From Nipponacmea schrenckii (lineage: Eukaryota > Mollusca > Gastropoda > Lottiidae), in NCBI GenBank assembly GCA_030562195.1, contig JAUJPP010000012.1, positions 21,080,001-21,144,000 on the forward strand: a DNA stretch of 64,000 bases. Direction: 5' to 3'. Made by a program: the position numbers and the translations under genes. This document shows, one piece after another, positions 59,301 through 64,000 of the stretch (within the stretch, counting starts at the first letter, position 1; the number at the start of each line of letters is the position of its first letter). The notes under the pieces were generated by a model, which made no database searches, was not told the DNA's origin, and worked only from the letters and a program-made list of their open reading frames with translations.

Positions 59301-61691
59301 GTGGTCTTAGTTTAATACAGGTTAATAAGACCATATCAAAGCAAAGTGTAGTGGTCTTAGTTTAATACAGGTTAATAAGACCATGTCAAAGCAAAGTGTA
59401 GTGGGCTTAGTTTAATACGGGTTAATAAGACCATATCAAAACGAAGTGTTGTGGGCTTAGTTTAATACAGGTTAATAAGATCATACAAAAGCAAAGTGTA
59501 GTGGGCTTAGTTTAATACGGGTTAATAAGACCATATCAAAACAAAGTGTAGTGGGCTTAGTTTAATACAGGTTAATAAGACCATATCAAAGCAAAGTGTA
59601 GTGGGCTTAGTTTAATACAGGTTAATAAGATCATATCAAAGCAAAGTGTAGTAGGTTTAGTTTAATACAAGTTAATAAGACCATATCAAAGCAAAGTGTA
59701 GTGGGCTTAGTTTAAAATAGGTTAATAAGACCATATCAAAGCAAAGTGTAGCATTCTTAGTTTCATACAGGTAAATAAGACCATATCAAAACCCATAATC
59801 AGTAAAAATGAACCTTTGCAATCAGCCTTTGTTAAAATAACTACAATTAGTTGTATTTCAATCTCTCCATAAAACATAGTATAAAGAGCAATTAAATATT
59901 AACAGTATATCAGGTTTTTTTTTAAAATATCCCTATGATATATCATTATATAGGATATATAACTGTGTATTACAGAATATTACATAATCAGATATCACTT
60001 ATCAAACAATAAGATTAATTAAATATGGTCTCTTATCTAGGACTGGCTGACTTGCTAGTATTTAACCAGGCTGTTGTTTTTACAATAACAGCTTTTGCTG
60101 AATATGAATTTAAATTGACATCTACTACAGTTAAAACACTTTTACAAGAATTCCTACCTTAAATTCAAACCCATGGGGACATACATAGACACATTATTAT
60201 ATAGGTTCAATATACAAGGAAATGATCCTGTCTAAGATTCAGCTCATGGGGACATACATAAACTCTTTATTTTACATGGGTCAGAATTAAGTCCAACACA
60301 CAAGAACATGATCCCATCTAAAATTCAGCCCATTGGGGAAATACAATGAATGATATAAAAAAAAGAAAATACTCACCTCATCTTTAAAAGAATCAGGATA
60401 TTTTTGTAGGACAAATGGAACTGAAAAGGAAAATGTATCACACATTAAAAAAATTCTCGAAAACTTAACTTAGGATGATTTTAGTGTTCTATTGGTCAGA
60501 TTGGTCAATCACTAAAATTGAGTTTTTATTAACCAATCAGGTTACTGTATTTCTTAAAATCTTGATTGTATCTTTGTAAAAATTTTGTGAAACATGTTCC
60601 TGAACCTATTTCTCTTTCTATTTTATATTATAACAACATACATTATTGTACATTTATTACATAAAGTACTGTACCGATACTCAACACATTTGGAACAGTG
60701 AACACAGGCGAAGTCAATTTATATAGGCTTCCAGCTTGTTTTGTATCTTCATATTTTTCTATATAACTTATATTGCATTGTAAAATGAAATAAATAGACT
60801 TACAATCTATATTTCCATTTGGTTTGGCTACTTCCATAAAAACTTCAAACAGTCGCTCAGGATGTTCCCTGAAAATAAAATAGCAGTTTAATTACAAAAT
60901 TGGTTTACTCTGTCACTGTTAAAAGTCCTACATCCACGGTGGCTCAGTGAGTAAGATGCTTGCTCGCTGACCTGATGGTCTAGGGTTCATTCCAGGTAAA
61001 GTTTGAGATGAATTTTTAGATTTTCACACAATTTCCCACTGTCAGTGACGCAGGTCTGAGGGACTGACATGGAAAAGGCGTCGACTAGTTCAGATAGGAC
61101 AACAGACTGTTCATGCTAAAGATCCCTCGACAAGTGTAAATATCATATATAATAGGCTTATCCCAATGTCCTGGCAAAATTTCTCGTTGCACACTGCATG
61201 GTGTTAGGCCTACGCGTCAATTAGGTGCAAAATTCAATTGATTTCATTTTCACAAATATATGAAATTAGCCGACTATATGTGCTTGAGATTTAGCTACAC
61301 TACATTGAGTGAGACAAGAACTGACTGTGGTGTGACTGACATGTGCCAGTGAGTGTCTTTTCTTTTGGACTTTGAGTTTTGACATTTAATAATATCATTA
61401 TATAGCAAGCTTGGACACGGCATAGATCTAGTAGGCCTACTCTTGAACCATGTCTAGTCAACCAACAAAGCTGTTCCTATGCCAAGCAGACACTTGCCAA
61501 CAATGTGAACCCACTGTACAGTATTTAAGGAAATGACTAACCCACCCCCAAAAAAACAGTTAGATAAGAGCAAGCTTTTGTTTATATTTTATGAAAAGGG
61601 GGCACAGACTGAAAGTTATTGGAACGTCTATTTCCGATCACAAAGTTACAGAGATAAATCAAACTCTTACTTACCTAAGGCGAGACCCCAT
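43320..61691 (-). CDS. DENND1: DENND1 (connecdenn) Rab35 exchange factor, complete 19-exon gene
   Basis: Coding exons on the minus strand, 5' to 3': 61691-61675, 60868-60804, 60420-60377, 56615-56458, 54997-54838, 54542-54489, 53556-53495, 52928-52830, 52469-52413, 52015-51970, 51356-51255, 51065-50957, 50671-50538, 49855-49724, 49287-49228, 48408-48376, 46858-46805, 44931-44815, 44321-43320. They sum to 2505 nt, 834 residues plus stop, with AG/GT borders and matching phases throughout. Residues 1-413 form the tripartite DENN module: an N-terminal MGSRLR start, [59 protein letters not shown] and the d-DENN helices. In the family this module is a GEF for Rab35 at clathrin-coated pits and endosomes. 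Residues 414-834 are a low-complexity tail with a basic proline-rich stretch (about 583-604), two FDPL motifs, FEDLF (an FxDxF match, about 792-796) and a C-terminal WTTFE (WxxF). These are expected AP-2/clathrin adaptor-binding motifs. Family identity is very secure; DENND1A/B/C subtype cannot be assigned, and a single invertebrate DENND1 is expected. Confidence 0.96.
44370..44690. mobile_element. Palindromic element, copy A (DENND1 intron 18)
   Basis: Two arms of about 150 bp are inverted around a centre GCTTAATCAATTTATTAAGC. The left arm reads AATATGAGTTTATATTCATC ... ACAGAATCCCTG; the right arm is its degenerate reverse complement. Carries an embedded CCAG|GTAAGT on the gene's strand (minus strand, near 44450). 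Confidence 0.75.
44815..44931 (-). CDS. DENND1: DENND1 coding exon 18, serine/arginine-rich
   Basis: 117 nt, phase 0 both sides, encoding [20 protein letters not shown]... and ending EFRRER. Low-complexity Ser/Arg/Pro composition typical of a disordered tail with likely phosphorylation sites. Acceptor TTATAG, donor CGG|GTAAGA. Confidence 0.82.
44970..46200. repeat. ~60-bp tandem array, about 20 copies (DENND1 intron 17)
   Basis: Unit includes AACTTGTCATCTACCAACAA, CTACCTAGTCTGTGATACCA and GTTTACTGGAAGCAATAG. Grades into a degenerate stretch from 46140 to 46480. Confidence 0.93.
46420..46804. repeat. ~40-bp tandem array whose unit starts at the exon 17 donor
   Basis: About nine units. On the minus strand the intron starts GTAAGTAACCATTACTAAAC, and the second unit starts GTAAGTCCATTACCAAACAC. 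Later units read GGAAGTCC in place of GTAAGTCC. The repeat contains the donor intron bases but no exonic bases. Confidence 0.88.
46805..46858 (-). CDS. DENND1: DENND1 coding exon 17
   Basis: 54 nt, phase 0 both sides, encoding [18 protein letters not shown], reminiscent of the basic KFAKDHAKMGIKEVKNRLKQ helix after the DENN module in vertebrate DENND1A. The donor GAG|GTAAGT begins a tandem array. Confidence 0.85.
47150..47460. repeat. Dispersed repeat, unexpanded copy (DENND1 intron 16)
   Basis: TAATACAAGAGAGAGAAAAT, CATATTCTTAGCTGAATATT and, at the right end, one unit of the 50-bp satellite (GGCTTAGTTTAATACAGGTT). Confidence 0.75.
48376..48408 (-). CDS. DENND1: DENND1 coding micro-exon 16
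   Basis: 33 nt, phase 0 both sides, encoding [11 protein letters not shown] between TTTCTATCAG and TCA|GTAAGT. No recognised motif. The strong borders and phase support it; it could be alternatively spliced. Confidence 0.7.
48492..48665 (-). mobile_element. SINE-1 copy in a DENND1 intron
   Basis: Tail GGAGTTTTACATCCTACT, body CTGCCATGCAGGGTGCAATG and GTCTAGGGATCTTTAACG. Truncated before the tRNA head. Same strand as the host gene. Confidence 0.75.
49228..49287 (-). CDS. DENND1: DENND1 coding exon 15
   Basis: 60 nt encoding [20 protein letters not shown], a lysine-rich segment just after the DENN module, where vertebrate DENND1 has a basic helix. Phase 0 both sides; acceptor TTTACAG, donor AAG|GTGAGA. 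Confidence 0.85.
49385..49570 (-). mobile_element. SINE-1 copy in a DENND1 intron, diverged
   Basis: Tail AATGGAGTTTTACGTCCTAC, followed by a small internal duplication (AAGAAGACCAACTA / AAGAAGATCAACTA) and body GTCATACAGTATGCAATGAA. Truncated. Confidence 0.7.
49724..49855 (-). CDS. DENND1: DENND1 coding exon 14, end of d-DENN
   Basis: 132 nt encoding [20 protein letters not shown] and on to [10 protein letters not shown], matching QFIDGRLDLLNSGEGFSDVFE. Acceptor TTTTCTAG|TTTATC; this acceptor and the first 13 exonic bases recur about 17 times upstream. Donor AAG|GTAGGG. Confidence 0.94.
49860..50490. repeat. 28/33-bp array of exon 14 acceptor copies, filling DENND1 intron 13
   Basis: Minus-strand unit TTATTTTCTAG|TTTATCAAT plus AACAATTG. 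The true exon 14 junction is TTATTTTCTAG|TTTATCAAT followed by AACAGACTGG. About 17 further copies lie upstream, nearly all keeping CTAG. The intron is 682 nt and the array covers about 630. Confidence 0.93.
50538..50671 (-). CDS. DENND1: DENND1 coding exon 13, d-DENN
   Basis: 134 nt encoding [20 protein letters not shown] and [17 protein letters not shown]. The GEPITF and FLQN--QLQ-F-QF blocks are shared with DENND1A/B. Acceptor TTTCTATAG, donor CAG|GTGGGC. The following intron is almost all repeat. Confidence 0.94.
50957..51065 (-). CDS. DENND1: DENND1 coding exon 12, start of d-DENN
   Basis: 109 nt encoding [15 protein letters not shown]... and [13 protein letters not shown], the family's VARAFLKAQAAFFGSYR helix. 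Acceptor TTTCAG, donor ATAG|GTAAGA. Confidence 0.93.
51255..51356 (-). CDS. DENND1: DENND1 coding exon 11
   Basis: 102 nt encoding [20 protein letters not shown] through [11 protein letters not shown], equivalent to the vertebrate DDVVILNVDTNTLETPFDDL region. Phase 0 on both sides; donor GTG|GTAGGT. Confidence 0.93.
51420..51625 (+). mobile_element. SINE-1 copy, sense orientation, head-truncated
   Basis: Body CACGTTAAAGATCCCTCGAC, GCACACTGCATGGCGTTACC and the complete tail AGGACGTAAAACTCCATTCA followed by CATTTC repeats. This is the clearest view of the 3' end of the family. A short reverse-oriented body fragment follows at about 51725-51775. Confidence 0.8.
51970..52015 (-). CDS. DENND1: DENND1 coding exon 10, c-DENN
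   Basis: 46 nt encoding (S)[15 protein letters not shown], one of the most conserved DENN motifs ([11 protein letters not shown]). Acceptor TTTCTAG, donor CCA|GTAAGT. Confidence 0.95.
52413..52469 (-). CDS. DENND1: DENND1 coding exon 9, c-DENN
   Basis: 57 nt encoding [18 protein letters not shown], the conserved WQH-FIPVLP strand of the central DENN domain. Acceptor TTTTCAG, donor TTAG|GTAAGA. Confidence 0.94.
52500..52830. repeat. ~40-50-bp array of exon 8 donor copies, filling DENND1 intron 8
   Basis: Minus-strand unit ATTACTGTATCCCATGAACTG then GTAAGTTACTATTGAGGC. Six copies lie downstream of the true donor, each with about 23 bp of the exon end. Three keep GT (one a perfect G|GTAAGT); three are mutated to CTAAGT. 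Confidence 0.9.
52830..52928 (-). CDS. DENND1: DENND1 coding exon 8, c-DENN
   Basis: 99 nt encoding [20 protein letters not shown] then [17 protein letters not shown] and LYPM-W are hallmarks of DENN proteins. The donor AACTG|GTAAGTTAC and its last exonic bases are the seed of the tandem array that fills the next intron. Confidence 0.95.
53034..53312 (+). mobile_element. SINE-2 copy in DENND1 intron 7
   Basis: Head fragment GGTAAGAGCGTTGGTA, body TTGAATAAGTCATCTTCACT and CCACCCAGCTGTAAATGGG, tail TGTGAACCTAAGTTGTTATC. The octamer between the boxes is mutated. Confidence 0.8.
53495..53556 (-). CDS. DENND1: DENND1 coding exon 7, start of c-DENN
   Basis: 62 nt encoding [20 protein letters not shown], matching the family's RNLTEYFVAVDVNNMLHLYA. 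A T-rich acceptor tract ends TTTTAG|AG; a second AG two bases on would shift the frame. Donor CCA|GTAAGT. Confidence 0.92.
53715..54045. mobile_element. Palindromic element, copy B (DENND1 intron 6)
   Basis: Same family as copy A: left arm GAACATAAATTTTGAAAAT ... TTCATCAGTAAATATACCTG, central GCTTAAAAATTGATTAAGC, right arm ACAGGGATTCTGTTACTTTA ... CTTGAGAACTAAAATTTATG. Confidence 0.78.
54110..54435. mobile_element. Palindromic element, copy C (DENND1 intron 6)
   Basis: A second copy in the same intron, with the same termini and central hairpin (TGCTTAATAAAAGAGTTTTTC). Spacing from copy B is about 65 bp. Confidence 0.78.
54489..54542 (-). CDS. DENND1: DENND1 coding exon 6
   Basis: 54 nt encoding [23 protein letters not shown] is the conserved linker into the central DENN domain. 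Phase 0 on both sides; donor AGT|GTAAGA. Confidence 0.9.
54838..54997 (-). CDS. DENND1: DENND1 coding exon 5
   Basis: 160 nt encoding [19 protein letters not shown]... through [10 protein letters not shown]. The LPWFE-FYKLLN block is diagnostic of DENND1. Acceptor TTTCAG, donor GAG|GTAACT. Confidence 0.95.
55110..55290 (+). mobile_element. SINE-2 partial copy in DENND1 intron 4
   Basis: A head remnant (GTCGGTTAGAGCATTAGTAT) is followed, after an internal deletion, by AAGAGGTTTGGCCAAGGACC, GAAAGGATCCTC and tail TTGTTATTCTTGTAAAATA. Confidence 0.7.
55970..56420. repeat. ~75-bp tandem repeat, family shared with 22.8 kb
   Basis: Four to five units with AGCTTGACATTGTGAAGATG, AGAAAGGTGACTA and GCAGTCAAGGTATAAGTA. 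The leftmost unit (CTTATACCTTGACTGCAATA) is inverted relative to the rest. Confidence 0.82.
56458..56615 (-). CDS. DENND1: DENND1 coding exon 4, u-DENN core
   Basis: 158 nt encoding [13 protein letters not shown]..., [11 protein letters not shown] and [13 protein letters not shown], the beta-strand core of the u-DENN/longin-like lobe. Acceptor TTTTCCAG; the donor AAG|GTGGGT is weaker than its neighbours. An inverted-repeat element ends about 20 bp upstream of the acceptor. Confidence 0.93.
56625..56965. mobile_element. Palindromic element, copy D, with repeated left arm
   Basis: The left arm occurs twice in tandem (TATATTCATCAGTAGATATACC and ATATATTCATCAATAGATATAC). A short right arm (GGGAGTCATTTACTTTATGA) follows. 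Abuts the acceptor of DENND1 exon 4. Confidence 0.7.
56975..57265. repeat. ~72-bp tandem array of a SINE-1 3' segment
   Basis: About four units of CATTGAACACTGCATGGCAT, TGCCCTAATACATTTAATC and ATGTAAAACACCACCTC, which matches SINE-1 TTGCACACTGCATGGC ... GACGTAAAACTCC. Confidence 0.85.
57270..58465. other. DENND1 intron 3, unassigned
   Basis: No coding signal. A fragment of the 23.4-kb MITE-like family lies at 57650-57770. A GC-richer segment of unknown type at 57945-58150 could be an older transposon remnant. Confidence 0.5.
58470..58790. repeat. Dispersed repeat, copy beside the 50-bp satellite
   Basis: Shares TAATACAAGTGAGGTAAAT, CATATTCATAG...ATTGTCCAAACC and TAGTTTAATATGGGTTAATA with the element at 47150-47460. 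Confidence 0.75.
58715..59795. repeat. 50-bp satellite, about 21 copies (DENND1 intron 3)
   Basis: Unit GTGGGCTTAG TTTAATACAG, GTTAATAAGACCATATCAAA, ACAAAGTGTA with very low divergence and almost exact period. It grows from the right end of a dispersed repeat at 58470-58720. Confidence 0.95.
60165..60335. repeat. 86-bp satellite, third locus, inverted
   Basis: Two units in the opposite orientation in DENND1 intron 3 (ATGGGGACATACATAAACTC, TTTTACATGGGTCAGAATTA), close to the exon 3 donor. Confidence 0.85.
60377..60420 (-). CDS. DENND1: DENND1 coding exon 3
   Basis: 44 nt encoding [14 protein letters not shown], equivalent to the QRQFPEDYSDQE segment of vertebrate DENND1. Acceptor TTTTCAG, donor GAG|GTGAGT, leaving phase 0. 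Confidence 0.88.
60804..60868 (-). CDS. DENND1: DENND1 coding exon 2, start of u-DENN
   Basis: 65 nt between the acceptor TTTTCAG and the donor T|GTAAGT. It encodes [19 protein letters not shown], matching the family's xNPETTFEVYVEVA-like opening of the upstream DENN domain. Entry and exit phases match exons 1 and 3. Confidence 0.9.
60937..61252 (+). mobile_element. SINE-1, near full-length copy (tRNA-derived)
   Basis: Starts with a tRNA-like RNA polymerase III promoter: box A GGTGGCTCAGTGAGTAAG and box B AGGGTTCATTCCAGG. The body contains AAAGATCCCTCGACA and TTGCACACTGCATGG. It ends at the family's 3' tail, here degenerate, followed by CATTT-type repeats. It lies in DENND1 intron 1, antisense to the gene. 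Other copies in the window match body or tail. Confidence 0.85.
61675..61691 (-). CDS. DENND1: DENND1 coding exon 1 (start codon)
   Basis: Seventeen coding bases, ATG through MGSRL plus two bases of the next codon, followed by the donor AG|GTAAGT. The N terminus MGSR is shared with vertebrate DENND1 proteins, which supports this ATG. Sequence beyond 61691 is presumed 5' UTR; no further in-frame methionine is needed. Confidence 0.85.
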
Positions 61692-63429
61692 TTTTGATGC
61701 TCCGCCGTCTGCAACCCCCTAAAAATCCTCATCAACGATGTTTTGTCATCATTTTCATCACCTTTACTAATTTTATTTTGATATGACAGCCATAACCGGA
61801 AGATGTAATGTCACGTGACACGTTTTGAAAACTCCTTTAGTAGTCTTGCTTAAAAAGACGCTATTTTATTATATATTACATAATTTTGCATTGTGACAAT
61901 CAAGACTAAAGATATGCGTCAATATTTCTCTTAATTTGCGGAAATGAAAGGGAAATCGTTTGTTTACTTTTGACAACTTTGGTAAGAAGATTATAAAAAA
62001 GAGAAAGTAAATCGAAAAAATCTTTGTCTTCAACCTTTTTTCTCTTATGTATTGAATATAGTGGAATGGAGTTTTACTTCGATTATCATCGTAAGGGTAA
62101 CGGACTTGACTTTCCTTGGGTTTGTTTAATGGAGTTTTACGTCCACGATCGATAAGGTTAAGAAAAAAAATGACAGTTCTTGGCCTTTTAGAGTTGATAG
62201 ACTGATTTTAAAGTGTAATATAGTTCTTATTGAGCTAAAGATTAAAAATGTATTGTACGCCGTATTGCCGTTCCATCCCCTTTGCTTGAACTCCGGGACA
62301 AAAAAGTTTAGCACACGGAAACTAACGAACATTGGCAAAGGTTGAACCGAAATGTCTCTCATATGCCACACGTTCTATTGTTATCGTATTTGTCTAGTTA
62401 CGGAAATTTACGAATGTAGCCGAGCGGTAACCGAATGTTGTGTGGGATAATGGTTGTAACTGACCCAGACCTAATATCCATCAGCCCCCCCCCCCCCTTA
62501 GTCCGACACTTACTGACTCTATTCCCAGCCTCTGATAGCTATTTGGGCAGATATGGCTGTGGGAGAGTTATTTCTGTCCAGAGGCTATCAGAGGCTGGGA
62601 AGTTTCGGACTAATCCCCCCTTCCTCCATAAAAAGAAAAAAGTTTGAAATTTGTATTTAAAAAAAGGATCCGAATAGATACATTGTCGCTTAAATTTGGG
62701 TGCCTTTAAGTAAGTCAACCGATAAACTATTTATGAATGAACATCTCCAATTATATGTTCTTTTCTTTTGCGTGAACGAGTAAGGAAGGCTTAAAAGCAT
62801 TAAAAAAAAATTCAATTTCCGTCGACCATTTTTCAACTTCTATATTTGTATATTTAATAAATGAAAGATATTAAGTTCGCGTGCCTGAGACGAAGAATTG
62901 GTGAAAGACACAAAAGGGTGTTCATGTGAAACCGGTAAAGACAAATAACAAAACGCGCCATTGTCTTTATGAGAGATATGACAAGGAAAATAAAAGTTGT
63001 CGGGGGTAATCCCTCAAAGACATGCTATAGAGTCCCTCGGGATCGACGACCGAGTACGTCAAGTAAGTCATGAAGTTTTGAAGGAAGTCTTCGATTGAAA
63101 ATGACAACAGGACAACAGTTAGGTTTAAATGAGTTTAAAGTGTAGATGGATTAGGTGCAATTTCCGGTGTTTTGTACGATATGCCAGCCTCTTATTATGC
63201 ATTACACTAACACCTTTTGCCTATTTTTCCCTATATAAATCCGTTTGTATTGTTGATGTCTGTTCAAGGACGTTAACTAGTCATATACTACCACCACCGA
63301 TCTCTGTTCATCTCGTACACGTGTTTGTATCTGCCCATCAAATACACATGTACTTGTGTGGTTTTTTTTTAACAAATTGTACAGTGAATTATTCGCGTAT
63401 TTTTCTCCATATCATTCATTGTGTTTTCC
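61692..63429. other. DENND1 upstream flank
   Basis: Presumed 5' UTR and promoter near 61692-61860; no clear TATA or CCAAT box identified. Two short SINE-1 tail pieces (about 62062 and 62128: GGAGTTTTAC) and the hairpin at 62.5 kb follow. No second gene seen. Confidence 0.5.
62484..62622. repeat. Hairpin-forming inverted repeat
   Basis: CCCAGCCTCTGATAGC pairs exactly with GCTATCAGAGGCTGGG, extended by TTAGTCCGA / TCGGACTAA at the outer ends and flanked by C-runs. A small fold-back element lying upstream of DENND1. Confidence 0.75.
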
Positions 63430-63795
63430 CTATGGACTTTTTTTAGACATGACCATGTCCTTGTTTATTAGACATAATTCTGGCCCATGTAAAATAAAGA
63501 GTCTTTGCTTGTCTCTATGGGCTGAATGTTAGACAGGGCCATGTCCTGTTTATTAGAGTCTTGTTTGTCTCTATGGGCTGAATGTTAGACAGGGCCATGT
63601 CTTGTGTATTAGACCTCTTCTGACCCATGTAAAATAAAGAGTCTATGTTTGTCTCTATGGACTGAATGTTAGACAGGGCCATGTCCTGTGTATTAGACCT
63701 CATCTGACCCATGAAAAAATAAAGAGTCTTTGTTTGACTCCATACACTAGATAGGACCATGTCCTTGTGTATTGGACCTAATTCTGACCCATATA
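63430..63795. repeat. 86-bp satellite, second locus
   Basis: About four to five units of the same family as 37.1-38.0 kb in the same orientation (ATGGGCTGAATGTTAGACAG), some with deletions. Confidence 0.9.
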
Positions 63796-64000
63796 TAGTC
63801 CTATGAATATAGAGTTGAAAATGTAGAAAGCGGATATATGAAAGTACGGTCCGGGTAGGAATAGAACATCTTTCGCTTCCTCAATTTTTTCCTATATCGA
63901 CATTACACTTATACGGAAATATGTTTCCGTTCTAGCATGGAATTACCATGCACGGACGTAGTTCAGGGCAATTTTAAAGTAGAGATTAAACCATTCTTTA

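Overview
The window is AT-rich, intron-rich animal DNA with very dense repeats. Two protein-coding genes can be supported, both on the minus strand. The larger is a complete DENND1 (connecdenn) gene, 61691 down to 43320: 19 coding exons, 834 codons plus stop, and reading phase maintained across every junction. The other is the 5' part of a LIM-homeobox gene of the Lhx2/9 (apterous) class. It has a LIM1 exon at 22067-21859, a LIM2 plus linker exon at 17056-16716, and a candidate first coding exon at 27861-27766. No homeodomain exon is visible, so it probably lies to the left of base 1. The organism is an invertebrate metazoan. A spiralian, perhaps a mollusc, would fit, but the sequence alone does not prove it.

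Layout: 1-16715 is repeat-littered, probably intronic DNA of the Lhx2/9 gene, with no supported exon. 16716-27861 holds the visible Lhx2/9 exons and large introns. 28190-28450 is a GC-richer stretch with CCAAT and PBX/MEIS-like sites just upstream of the candidate first exon. 28450-43319 is the intergenic region, with SINEs and satellites. 43320-61691 is DENND1, and 61692-64000 is its upstream flank. From memory, vertebrate genomes keep LHX2 beside DENND1A and LHX9 beside DENND1B, so this pair looks like conserved bilaterian microsynteny. Here the two genes are on the same strand.

Repeats fill most of the rest: at least three tRNA-derived SINE types, inverted-repeat elements, and more than 20 tandem arrays. 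The most striking pattern is that several arrays are built from tandem copies of the gene's own splice junctions. Intron 13 of DENND1 is almost wholly about 17 copies of the exon 14 acceptor with the first 13 exonic bases. Intron 8 is copies of the exon 8 donor with about 23 exonic bases. The intron after exon 17 begins with repeats whose unit starts at the donor. The Lhx2/9 LIM1 acceptor is present in three tandem copies. Other arrays are internal or 3' segments of the SINEs amplified in tandem.
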